DNA of 64,000 nt, taken from contig NZ_SRXU01000010.1 in assembly GCF_004792695.1 (NCBI RefSeq), forward strand, positions 1 through 64,000. The letters run 5' to 3'. The DNA is from Sphingomonas naasensis. Its GTDB lineage: Bacteria; Pseudomonadota; Alphaproteobacteria; Sphingomonadales; Sphingomonadaceae. Positions within the stretch are counted from its first letter, which is position 1; each line of letters opens with the position of its first letter. Shown here one piece after another: positions 17,873 to 25,931 of this stretch. The translations under genes were made by a program, and so were the position numbers. The notes beneath the pieces were generated by a model that was not told where the DNA came from, searched no databases, and saw nothing but the letters and a program-made list of their open reading frames with translations.

Positions 17873-17891
17873 CGGGGCGAGCTTTTTTTTC

Positions 17892-17918
17892 TAAAGCCTG
17901 CCGCAAGCCTGTCGTTCA
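17892..17918 (+). promoter_or_regulatory. Candidate sigma-28 (FliA) promoter of flgMN
   Basis: TAAAGCCT, 11 bases, GTCGTTCA resembles the sigma-28 consensus TAAAGTTT-N11-GCCGATAA with exact spacing. It lies between the end of flgA and the flgM start at 17953. A run of eight T just upstream (17883-17890) may mark the end of the flgA transcript. The same arrangement recurs before fliD and, less well, flagellin. Confidence 0.5.
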
Positions 17919-17952
17919 TGGTGCTGAAGGAACAGCTCCAGGGATAGCAGCA

Positions 17953-18246
17953 ATGGTGGATCCTATCGGCAACAAGGCAGGCGCGGTCGCTGACCGACGC
18001 ATTGCGCCGGTCGCCCCCACCGCACCGGTGGAGACGGTCAAAGCGGCGTCGAACGAGGTCGCTCCGGTCCAGTCGACCGCTGCGGCGCTGTCGGGCGAGA
18101 TGGCGGCAAAGCCTCCGGTCGACGCCGAGCGCGTCGCCAAGATCCGCAAGGCGATCGAGGACGGCCGCTTCCCGATCTATCCGACGACGATCGCCGACCG
18201 GCTGCTCGCGCTCAAGCTCGAATGGAGCCCCAATGACCCGGCGTGA
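17953..18246 (+). CDS. flgM: Anti-sigma-28 factor FlgM
   Basis: A 97-residue, mostly disordered Ala/Pro-rich protein with the conserved C-terminal sigma-28-binding segment (DAERVAKIRKAIEDGRFPIYPTTIADRLLALKLEW). FlgM holds FliA inactive until hook completion, then is exported. The start is ATG 17953 (MVDPIGNKAG). It overlaps flgN by 14 bases. Confidence 0.9.
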   Translation: MVDPIGNKAGAVADRRIAPVAPTAPVETVKAASNEVAPVQSTAAALSGEMAAKPPVDAERVAKIRKAIEDGRFPIYPTTIADRLLALKLEWSPNDPA

Positions 18247-18544
18247 CGCGCTGATCACCGTCATCGAATCGCTGCACGCCGAGATCGCGGCGCTGAAGGC
18301 CAATGACGTTGCCGCGCTCGAGGCCGCGACCAAGGCCAAGCTCTCCGGCATCGACAGCGTCGCGCTGTTCGACGGCGAGGCTCCCTCGACCGAGGTCAAG
18401 GAGCTCGCCGCCGAGGCGCACCGCCTCAACGAGACCTGTCGGATCTACGTCAATCTGATGGCGGCAAATGTTCGCCGCCGCCTGCAACTTCTTTCCGGCG
18501 AGATGGCGCCCGCCTATCGGCCGGGGGGATATGCGATCGCCTGA
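18233..18544 (+). CDS. flgN: FlgN-like flagellar export chaperone
   Basis: A 103-residue, mainly helical protein (LITVIESLHAEIAALKANDVAALEAATKAK; RLNETCRIYVNLMAANVRRRLQLL) of FlgN size, located directly behind flgM as is usual. FlgN escorts FlgK and FlgL to the export gate. Similarity is by helical pattern and context rather than strict motifs. The start is ATG 18233, inside flgM; the longer open frame to 18002 is a shadow of flgM. Confidence 0.75.
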   Translation: MTRRDALITVIESLHAEIAALKANDVAALEAATKAKLSGIDSVALFDGEAPSTEVKELAAEAHRLNETCRIYVNLMAANVRRRLQLLSGEMAPAYRPGGYAIA

Positions 18545-18607
18545 TCGCTGTGTTCCGGCTCGCGCCGGAGCATCATCGCGCCGCATTGTCCCGCTCGCGC
18601 CAGAAAA

Positions 18608-18623
18608 TGGCACGCTCCTTGCT
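18608..18623 (+). promoter_or_regulatory. Sigma-54 promoter of transglycosylase-flhA-fliA
   Basis: TGGCACG-CTCC-TTGCT is a full -24/-12 consensus match. The predicted start is 18634, leaving a 28-base leader with CAGGGAT before ATG 18662. It places the export gate and the sigma-28 gene itself under sigma-54 control. Confidence 0.85.
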
Positions 18624-18661
18624 GATCGGGTGCCTGACTAAGGCAATCGGATCAGGGATCG

Positions 18662-19567
18662 ATGAGCATCGTATCGGTCAATTCACGGGCAGGCATCCAG
18701 ACGGCGATTGCCGATGCCAGCCGCAAGACCGGAATCGACTTCAATTATCTGCTGGGCCAGGCGCAGGTCGAGAGCGGCCTGCGTGCCAATGCGCGCGCCG
18801 CCACGTCGAGCGCCACCGGCCTCTATCAGTTCATCGAGCAAAGCTGGCTCGGCGTGGTCAAGGATCACGGCGCCGAGCATGGGCTCGGCTGGGCCGCCAA
18901 TTCGATCCGCCAGACTGCGAGCGGCCGCTATGTCGTGAGCGACCCCGCGGCGCGGCGCGCGATCCTCGACATGCGCAGCGATCCGCAGACCGCGGCGCTG
19001 ATGGCCGCCGAGCATGCGTCGGACAACAAGACTGCGCTCGAGGATCGGCTCGGCCGGCCCGCCACGGGCACCGATCTCTACATGGCGCATTTCCTCGGCA
19101 AGGGCGGCGCGGCGAAGTTTCTCGGCGCGATGGCGCAGAATCCCGAACGGACCGGCGCGGCGATGTTCCCTGCCGCTGCGCGCGCCAATCGCAGCATCTT
19201 CTACGCTTCAAACGGCCAGCCGCGCACCTTGAGCGACATCTATTCCCGCTTCGCCGGCAAGCTCGATCAGGGCGCGGCGGCGGTCGGCGCAACCGGGCGC
19301 GCCTCGGACGGGCTCGACGATCTCTCGAACGGTCTCGATACGTTCGGCGCAGCGATCGACGGTGCCGAGGTCGTGCTCGGCAACGGCGCGGTCGGCGGCG
19401 ATCGCCACTGGGTCGAGACCACGCTTGCCCAGCTCAAGTCCGCGCAAGCGGGCACCGAGCGGCTCGCCGCCGCCGATCCGCTCGCGCAAGCGACGGTCAA
19501 TCCATTCCGGCCGACGCCCGAGACGGCGAAGCTCGCCTATCTGATGCTCGCGCGGCTGGGGGGCTGA
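18662..19567 (+). CDS. Lytic transglycosylase, flagellum-associated
   Basis: A 301-residue SLT-type muramidase. The catalytic Glu is in AQVESGLRANARAATSSATGLYQFIEQSWLG (about residue 37), the signature arrangement of family 1 lytic transglycosylases. No clear signal peptide is seen, so it may leave through the flagellar export system. It probably cuts peptidoglycan for rod passage, since FlgJ here lacks a muramidase domain. It is followed after three bases by flhA. Confidence 0.85.
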   Translation: MSIVSVNSRAGIQTAIADASRKTGIDFNYLLGQAQVESGLRANARAATSSATGLYQFIEQSWLGVVKDHGAEHGLGWAANSIRQTASGRYVVSDPAARRAILDMRSDPQTAALMAAEHASDNKTALEDRLGRPATGTDLYMAHFLGKGGAAKFLGAMAQNPERTGAAMFPAAARANRSIFYASNGQPRTLSDIYSRFAGKLDQGAAAVGATGRASDGLDDLSNGLDTFGAAIDGAEVVLGNGAVGGDRHWVETTLAQLKSAQAGTERLAAADPLAQATVNPFRPTPETAKLAYLMLARLGG

Positions 19568-19570
19568 TCG

Positions 19571-21649
19571 ATGGCCGCTATGACCCTGCCTGCCGGCGTC
19601 GCTCCGGCGATGCGAAGCTTCTCGCTGCCTGCCGCGATCCTGCTGCTCGTCGCGCTGATGGTCGTGCCGATCCCGGCCTTCCTGCTCGACGCCTTCTTCA
19701 TCATGAACATCATGATCAGCCTCGCGGTGCTGATGGTGGCGTTGAACGCGCAGAAGCCGCTCGATTTCTCCGCCTTCCCCACCGTGCTGCTGTTCGCGAC
19801 GCTGTTCCGGCTGGGCCTCAACGTCGCCTCGACCCGCGTCGTGCTGGTCAACGGCCATGAAGGCACCGCCGCGGCGGGCCATGTCATCGAGGCGTTCGGG
19901 ACCTTCCTGATCGGCGGCGACTATGTCGTCGGCATCGTGGTGTTCGCGGTGCTGATGATCATCAACATGATCGTCGTGACCAAGGGCGCGGGCCGCGTCT
20001 CCGAAGTCAGCGCACGCTTCACCCTCGATGCCTTGCCCGGCAAGCAGATGGCGATCGACGCCGACTTGAACGCGGGGCTGATCACGCCGGACGAAGCCAA
20101 GGCGCGGCGTCATGAAGTCGCTACCGAAGCCGATTTCTACGGTGCGATGGACGGCTCGTCGAAGTTCGTGAAGGGCGACGCGGTCGCCGGACTGCTGATC
20201 CTCGCGATCAACATCATCGGCGGCCTGATCCTCGGCGTCGTGAGCCATCACATGGCGGTCGGCGACGCCGCGCAGAACTACATCATGCTCGCGATCGGCG
20301 ACGCGCTGGTCGCGCAGCTGCCCGCGCTGATGCTGTCGATCGCCGCCGCCGCGATCGTCACGCGGGTCAATTCGAAGCATGATCTCGCCGGGCAGATCGG
20401 CAGCCAGTTCGGCAGCCACAAGACCTGGGCGCCGGTCGCCGGCATCCTCGCGCTGCTCGGGGTGCTGCCCGGCATGCCGCATCTGGTGATCCTGCCCGCC
20501 GCCGCCGGCGCCGGCTTCGCCGCGTGGAAGCTCCGCAACATCGCCAACCGCCCGCCACCGCCTGCGCCCGCCGCCGAGCCCGCCGATCTGTCGCGGATCG
20601 GCTGGGAGGAGGTCACCGACAACATGCAGGTGATGCTCGATATCGGCTATGGTCTCGTGCCGCTGGTGGACGAGCGCCGCGGCGGTCCGCTGATGGGCCG
20701 TATCACCGGCGTGCGCCGCCAGCTCTCGAAGGATCTCGGCTTCGTCGTGCCGCAGGTCCGCGTGCGCGACGACATCAATCTCGCCCCGTTCACCTATCGG
20801 ATCATCGTCGGCGGCGTCGTCGTCGGCGAGGACAATGTCTCGCCCGACGAGATGCTCGCGCTCGACACCGGCCAGGCGGTCGGCAAGCTGCCGGGCAAGC
20901 CGGTGCGCGATCCGACCTTCGGGCTCGACGCGGTGTGGATCGCCAGCGGCGACGCCGATGCCGCGACCGGCGCCGGCTATCTGGTCGTCGATCCGGGGAC
21001 CGTGGTGGCGACGCATCTCAACCATGCGCTGCTGCAGAACGCCGCCGACCTGCTCGGCCCCGACGAGGTTCAGGCGTTGCTCGACGGGCTCAAGGAGCGC
21101 GCCGCGTCGCTCGTCGCCTCGCTCTGCCCGCAGCCGGTGCCGCTCACCACGCTCACCACCGTGCTGCGCGGGCTGCTGCTGGAGAATGTGCCGCTCAAGG
21201 AATTCCGCCGGATCGCCGCGGCGATCGCCGTGGCCGCACAGAAGACGCTCGATGCCGAGGAGATCCTCGAGCTGATCCGTCCCGAGCTCGGGGCGCTGAT
21301 CATCCAGCGGCTGTGCGGCGTGCGCGAGCCGCTCAGGGTGATGACGCTCGAAGGTCAGCTCGAGGCGCTGCTCAGCCAGGCGGTCCGCTCGGATCCGGCG
21401 CGCCGCCACACGATCGAGCCCGATCTCGGCCGGCGCATCGCCGAAGCGCTCCAGCGTGCCGCGGCGCCGCTGATCGGCGAGGCCAAGCCGTTCGCGCTCG
21501 TCGTCCAGCCGGCGATCCGCGTCGCGATCCGCAAGCTGGTCAAGACCATCCTTCCCGACACGCCGGTGATGAGCTTCTTCGAGGTCCCCGAGGACAAGGC
21601 CGTCGAAGTCGTCGCCGTGATCGGTGCGCCGGAGGCGCTGCCCGCATGA
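19571..21649 (+). CDS. flhA: Flagellar export gate protein FlhA
   Basis: A 692-residue export-gate protein. The N-terminal half is membrane-embedded (about eight helices) with the conserved cytoplasmic loop KGAGRVSEVSARFTLDALPGKQMAIDADLNAG. The C-terminal cytoplasmic domain contains GTVVATHLNHALLQNAADLLG and LIRPELGALIIQRL. FlhA forms the nonameric ring that docks chaperone-substrate complexes. It overlaps fliA by four bases. Confidence 0.97.
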   Translation: MAAMTLPAGVAPAMRSFSLPAAILLLVALMVVPIPAFLLDAFFIMNIMISLAVLMVALNAQKPLDFSAFPTVLLFATLFRLGLNVASTRVVLVNGHEGTAAAGHVIEAFGTFLIGGDYVVGIVVFAVLMIINMIVVTKGAGRVSEVSARFTLDALPGKQMAIDADLNAGLITPDEAKARRHEVATEADFYGAMDGSSKFVKGDAVAGLLILAINIIGGLILGVVSHHMAVGDAAQNYIMLAIGDALVAQLPALMLSIAAAAIVTRVNSKHDLAGQIGSQFGSHKTWAPVAGILALLGVLPGMPHLVILPAAAGAGFAAWKLRNIANRPPPPAPAAEPADLSRIGWEEVTDNMQVMLDIGYGLVPLVDERRGGPLMGRITGVRRQLSKDLGFVVPQVRVRDDINLAPFTYRIIVGGVVVGEDNVSPDEMLALDTGQAVGKLPGKPVRDPTFGLDAVWIASGDADAATGAGYLVVDPGTVVATHLNHALLQNAADLLGPDEVQALLDGLKERAASLVASLCPQPVPLTTLTTVLRGLLLENVPLKEFRRIAAAIAVAAQKTLDAEEILELIRPELGALIIQRLCGVREPLRVMTLEGQLEALLSQAVRSDPARRHTIEPDLGRRIAEALQRAAAPLIGEAKPFALVVQPAIRVAIRKLVKTILPDTPVMSFFEVPEDKAVEVVAVIGAPEALPA

Positions 21650-22413
21650 ACGCTTTCACCCCGGGGAACCTGAAAGATATGGCTTCTCTCGCATCCGTGC
21701 CGCTCACCTACGCACGCGCGCCGTCGCCGCAGCGCGACGCCGAGGCGATGGTTCGCAAGCATCTCCCGCTGGTCCGCCGCATCGCGTGGCACGTTCATGG
21801 CTCGATGAGCTCGATCGTCGAGGTCGAGGACCTGATCCAGATCGGCATGGTCGCGCTGATCGAGGCGGTGAGCGGCTTCGAGGATCGTGGCCAGGTCACT
21901 TTCGAGCAATATCTGATGACCCGCGTCCGCGGCGCGATGATCGACGAGTTGCGCCGCCAGGCCACGCTCACGCGCGGGGCGATGCGGCGGCGCAAACTCT
22001 ATCAGGAAACCGTTGCGGCGCTCGCGACCGAGCTCGGCCATGCCCCGAACGACGGCCAGGTCGCCGACAAGCTCGGCGTCAGCCCCGAGAAGTTACGCGC
22101 CGAATATGCCAGCGCCGAGGCGGTGCGCTTCGATTCGATCGACGAATGCTATTCGGACGAGAGCCCGTGGTTCATGTCGGAGGAGCCCAATGCCTTCGAT
22201 CAGTTGGCCGATGGCGATCAGCGCACCGCGCTGATCGCGGCGATCGGCGAGCTGCCCGAGCGCGAGGCGCAGGTGATCCAGCTCTATTATGTCGAGGAAT
22301 TGAACCTCGAGGAGATCGGCCTGGTGCTCGGCGTCGGGGCCGCGCGGGTCTGTCAGATCAAGGCGTCGGCGCATGCCCGGCTGAAGCGCGCGCTCCAGCG
22401 CCGGCTGGGGTAA
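21646..22413 (+). CDS. fliA: Flagellar sigma factor FliA (sigma-28)
   Basis: A 255-residue sigma-70-family factor of the flagellar class. Region 2 is HLPLVRRIAWHVHGSMSSIVEVEDLIQIGMVALIEAV and QVTFEQYLMTRVRGAMIDELR, region 3 lies around ELGHAPNDGQVADKLGV, and region 4 is ELPEREAQVIQLYYVEELNLEEIGLVLGVGAARVCQI. ATG 21646 overlaps flhA; an internal ATG at 21679 is an alternative. Its regulator FlgM is at 17953, and predicted targets lie at 17892, 29665, 43007 and perhaps 7147. Confidence 0.93.
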   Translation: MNAFTPGNLKDMASLASVPLTYARAPSPQRDAEAMVRKHLPLVRRIAWHVHGSMSSIVEVEDLIQIGMVALIEAVSGFEDRGQVTFEQYLMTRVRGAMIDELRRQATLTRGAMRRRKLYQETVAALATELGHAPNDGQVADKLGVSPEKLRAEYASAEAVRFDSIDECYSDESPWFMSEEPNAFDQLADGDQRTALIAAIGELPEREAQVIQLYYVEELNLEEIGLVLGVGAARVCQIKASAHARLKRALQRRLG

Positions 22414-22420
22414 TACTCAA

Positions 22421-22561
22421 ATTCCTCCCTCGCGAAGCGGGGGAGGTGGCACGCGAAGCGTGACGGAGGGGGTTTCTCCGCAGGCGAGATGCTCGCGGAA
22501 AGGCCCCCTCCACCACGCCCTGCGGGCGCGGTCCCCCTCCCCCGCTGCGCGAGGGAGGAAT
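22421..22561. repeat. Long imperfect palindrome (GC-rich intergenic repeat)
   Basis: The first 26 bases match the reverse complement of the last 26 with one mismatch (arms start ATTCCTCCCTCGCG and contain GCGGGGGAGG). Inner parts (GGAGGGGG/CCCCCTCC) also pair. It lies between the convergent fliA and receptor genes. A related short hairpin occurs at 28706-28728. Such elements are frequent between genes in sphingomonads; here it may also act as a bidirectional terminator. Confidence 0.7.
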
Positions 22562-22590
22562 GGCGTATCGTAGTCTTGGGGACACACAGC

Positions 22591-22621
22591 AAAACGGCGG
22601 CCTCCCGAAGGAGACCGCCGT
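22591..22621 (-). terminator. Rho-independent-type terminator of the TonB receptor gene
   Basis: Read on the minus strand, ACGGCGGTCTCC, loop TTCGG, GAGGCCGCCGT form a strong stem with one bulge followed by a short T run (TTTT). It starts 27 bases after the receptor stop codon. Confidence 0.65.
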
Positions 22622-22647
22622 CCTGCGCGCGAGGGAGCGCTCAGCGC

Positions 22648-25600
22648 TTAGAACCGGAACGAAGCGCCGGCACGGAACTGACGGCCGATCAGGCCGGCAT
22701 AATGCCAGGTCGTCAGGAAGTTCGGCGCGCTGGCATAGGCGGCCGGAGCAGCCGGCGCCCGCGCGTCGAGCAGGTTCAGGACGTTGACGAAGAACGTGAA
22801 GTCGTCGTTGACCCGAATGGTCTGGTTGAGATCGACGTTGACGAAGCTGTTGACGTAGCAGAACTTCTCATAGCCAGGCGCAGAGGCCGGAACCTTGTAG
22901 AGGTTCGCGGTGCAATCGGTCGACAGACTACCCTGATCGGTCGCCACTTCCTTGATCCGGCCGACATAATAAGCGGTCGCGGTGATCGTGTAGTTGCCGA
23001 AATCGAGCGTGTTCTGCCAGTTGCCGCGGATCCGCGGGGTGCCGTTGCCCGACGACAGGTCGTAGGGCCCGAACGTGCCGGCGAACTTCTGGATGCCCGC
23101 CGCCGTGTCGCGCTCGTAGCGCAGCACATAGGTCGCTTCGAGGCGGCTCGTGAACTTCACCCCGTCGCCGAACGGCGCGGTGACGGTCGCCGAGAAATCG
23201 AGACCTTCGGTCTTGTCCGAGTTCACGTTCACGAACGGCGCGTTGACGATCAGCACGCGGGGCAGCGCGTTGGGGAACAGCGGATCGACGCCGTCGGTCA
23301 GGTTGCACGAATAGCCCGGACCGACGCCCGCCACTGCGGCGCACCCTGCGGCCGCTGCCGCCGCCGCCGTCGGATAGCTGTTGCCGGCCACCGAGTAATA
23401 GGCGTTGATCGCGGCACCCGCGAGCGGGCCGTTGGCGACGAGGTTGCTCTTCTTGACGTTGTAATAGTCGAGCGTGGCGCTGAACCACTTGGCCGGCTGG
23501 AAGATCACGCCGGCGGTGAAGCTGCGCGACTTCTCGGGCTCGAGATCCGGATTGCCGACGAACCCGCGACCCACCGAATATTGGAAGTTGTACGGGTTGC
23601 CGCCGTTGCTGCACGCGCCGCTCGAGGTCGACGAACCGCCATGCTGCGCGCAGAACGCACCCGGCGGGGTGATGGTCACGAAGCCGGCATATTGGCTGCG
23701 CGGACCGGCTTCTGCGAAGGTCGGCGCCCGGAAGCCCTGCGAATAGGTGCCGCGCACCGCAAATTCGCGAACCGGGGTGAACTTGACGCCGATCTTCGGC
23801 GAGAAGCGACCATAGCCTTCCGAATAATGATCGTAGCGGCCCGACAGGTTGAGATCGAGCGACGACAGGATCGGCGCATCGATTTCGGCGAACGCCGCGT
23901 ACACGGTGTGCGCGCCGAACGCCGACGAGGTGGTCAGGCCATAGGTGTCGAGCGCGGCGTTCTGGTTGTTGTTTTCCAGCTTCTCGCGGCGCACCTGCCC
24001 GCCGACCGCCAACTGCAGGGGCCCGCCCGGGAGCTGGGCGATCTGGCCGGTGATCGACGCGTCGAGCGCATAGAGCTCGGAGTGCGACGGCGTCGTCTTG
24101 TCGGGTGCGAGGAAGTCGCGCACCGCATCGCTGTTCTGCGTCGGGTTGACGAAGTTGTAGGCGCCCGTGTTGATCACGCTGCGCAGCGCCGCGATGTTGA
24201 GCAGGCCGTGCTGGGTGATCTCGAGATTGTCGCGCGCATAGACACCCTCGACCCGCCAGTTCCAACGATCGTCGCCGAAGCTGCCGTTGAGGCCGGCGGT
24301 GGCGCGATACACGTCGTTGGTGCGCTCGCTGCCGCCGGCGATGTCGGAGAAGAGATAATAGATGCGCGCCGCGCCCTGGCTCGGATCGGCGGCAAAGGCA
24401 GCGGCATAGGGGTTGTTCGGATTGAGCCGGCGGTCGGCCGCCGTGGCGCAGTTGATGCCCGCCGAGCAGACATAGACCGGCAGCACGATGCCCGGGTTGC
24501 TCGTCGCGACGAGCGGGCTGCCGCCGAACGGCTGGGTCTGGCGGATCGCCGACGGGAAGGCGCTGGTGATCGAGACGTAGCTACGGCTGAAGCTGCCGGT
24601 GATATAGCCTTCGATATTGTCGCTGAGCCGGACGCTCAGACGGCCATTGGCCGAATAGCGCTCCTGCAGCGGCTGGATCTGCCGGTACAGGTCGGTCAGG
24701 TCATAGGGGCAGCCGACGCCGCGTGCCGCGCCGGTGGTGATCGCATAGGTCGGGCGTGCGCAGTTGCCGATGCCGAGCGCGGTGTAGGTCGCGTAGGTCT
24801 GGCCGGCGTCGTTGATCACCGCGGTTCCGCCGCTCAGCGGATTGTTGAGGTCGGTCTGCGTCGTGCGGACGACATAGGCGGTGGGGGTGTTGACCGTGAG
24901 GCCGCTGTCGGCGGTGTTGTTGTCGTTGCCGCCGATGCTGGTCAGGTCCTGCGTGTTGTACGGGAAGCCGCGGCTGTGATTGGAGACGCGACCGTCGCGC
25001 TGATACTCGCCGTTGATGTAGACGTTCCAGCCGTCCGCGTCATAATCGCCGATGCCGGCGGTGAGGTTGCCGCGCAGCCGCGACGCGTCGCCGCGCTCGG
25101 CCACGCCACCTTCGACGGTTCCGGCCAGGCCGTTGAACTGCTTCTTGAGGATGATGTTGACCACGCCGCCGATCGCGTCGGCGCCATAGGTCGACGATGC
25201 GCCGTCCTTGAGCACTTCGACGCGCTCGACGAGGCTGAACGGAATCGAGTTTAGGTCGACATAGGCGTTATGGCCGTCGTCGTTGATCGGGAAGTTGCTC
25301 GAGCGCAGGCCGTCGATCAGCACCAGCGTCGACGAGACGCCGAGGCCGCGCAGCGAGACTGCCGCGCCGCCGGCCGAGAAGCCGGTCTGGAAGCCGGTGC
25401 CGATCGATCCGGCGCTGTCGGCGGAGATCGAGCGGATCGCATCGGCCATGGTGGTGATGCCGGCGCGCTCCAGAGTCTCGGATGTCAGCACCGTGACGGG
25501 CGACGGAGTCTCGGTATCGGTGCGGCGGAACAGCGAACCGGTGACGACGACGGTATCTTCCTGCGTCGCTTCGGCGGCAGGCTGGGCCTCGTCGGTCTGG

Positions 25601-25725
25601 GTGGTTGCGGGGGTTTGTTGCGCGTCCTGCGCGAAGGCCGGAGCCGCGAGAAGACCGAGCGCCACTGCGAACGGCGCTGCCCCGCGCCGCAGCGATGCCG
25701 CGGTCGATCGATGGTGGAACAACAT
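22648..25725 (-). CDS. TonB-dependent receptor, probable oligosaccharide transporter
   Basis: A 1025-residue outer-membrane receptor. The signal peptide ends at APAFAQ; an acidic/Gln spacer is followed by the TonB box-like DTVVVTG and a plug domain with ETPSPVTVLTSETLERAG, STLVLIDGLRSS and VERVEVLKDGASSTYGADAIGGVVNIILKK. The C-terminal strand ends in GASFRF with terminal Phe. It lies on the same strand as, and just downstream of, a GH3 glycosidase, which suggests import of the sugars that enzyme handles. A possible LacI-type operator is at 25868-25881. Confidence 0.88.
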   Translation of the reverse strand: MLFHHRSTAASLRRGAAPFAVALGLLAAPAFAQDAQQTPATTQTDEAQPAAEATQEDTVVVTGSLFRRTDTETPSPVTVLTSETLERAGITTMADAIRSISADSAGSIGTGFQTGFSAGGAAVSLRGLGVSSTLVLIDGLRSSNFPINDDGHNAYVDLNSIPFSLVERVEVLKDGASSTYGADAIGGVVNIILKKQFNGLAGTVEGGVAERGDASRLRGNLTAGIGDYDADGWNVYINGEYQRDGRVSNHSRGFPYNTQDLTSIGGNDNNTADSGLTVNTPTAYVVRTTQTDLNNPLSGGTAVINDAGQTYATYTALGIGNCARPTYAITTGAARGVGCPYDLTDLYRQIQPLQERYSANGRLSVRLSDNIEGYITGSFSRSYVSITSAFPSAIRQTQPFGGSPLVATSNPGIVLPVYVCSAGINCATAADRRLNPNNPYAAAFAADPSQGAARIYYLFSDIAGGSERTNDVYRATAGLNGSFGDDRWNWRVEGVYARDNLEITQHGLLNIAALRSVINTGAYNFVNPTQNSDAVRDFLAPDKTTPSHSELYALDASITGQIAQLPGGPLQLAVGGQVRREKLENNNQNAALDTYGLTTSSAFGAHTVYAAFAEIDAPILSSLDLNLSGRYDHYSEGYGRFSPKIGVKFTPVREFAVRGTYSQGFRAPTFAEAGPRSQYAGFVTITPPGAFCAQHGGSSTSSGACSNGGNPYNFQYSVGRGFVGNPDLEPEKSRSFTAGVIFQPAKWFSATLDYYNVKKSNLVANGPLAGAAINAYYSVAGNSYPTAAAAAAAGCAAVAGVGPGYSCNLTDGVDPLFPNALPRVLIVNAPFVNVNSDKTEGLDFSATVTAPFGDGVKFTSRLEATYVLRYERDTAAGIQKFAGTFGPYDLSSGNGTPRIRGNWQNTLDFGNYTITATAYYVGRIKEVATDQGSLSTDCTANLYKVPASAPGYEKFCYVNSFVNVDLNQTIRVNDDFTFFVNVLNLLDARAPAAPAAYASAPNFLTTWHYAGLIGRQFRAGASFRF

Positions 25726-25867
25726 TGAAAATCTCCCTGAACGCCCGCCTCTCTGGCGGGTCGGCTAGGCACACACGGTTTTGCTCCCCCCGCGTACCAA
25801 TATTTCTACAAGTGACGGCTCGGAAACATTTTGTAAATCGGGCGTACAGCGGAATGCTCGGGGCGTG

Positions 25868-25881
25868 TGGTATAGATACAA
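25868..25881. promoter_or_regulatory. Possible LacI-family operator before the TonB receptor
   Basis: TGGTATAGATACAA is a 14-base near-palindrome (ten of fourteen positions symmetric) with the same half-site style as the perfect operator before the GH3 gene. It lies about 143 bases upstream of the receptor start, in the 206-base gap between the two genes. Confidence 0.35.
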
Positions 25882-25931
25882 CACAGCCGTTGCTTCAGCG
25901 CGCGAAAAGCGCGGTTGGCGCCCTTGCGCGG

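Noticed and set aside
19208..21409. 733-codon minus-strand frame opposite flhA
   Set aside because: flhA is certain; the opposite frame has low-complexity, charged composition typical of shadows.
22489..25254. 921-codon plus-strand frame opposite the TonB receptor
   Set aside because: The receptor has signal peptide, plug and terminal Phe; the opposite frame has no recognisable features and starts inside an intergenic repeat.
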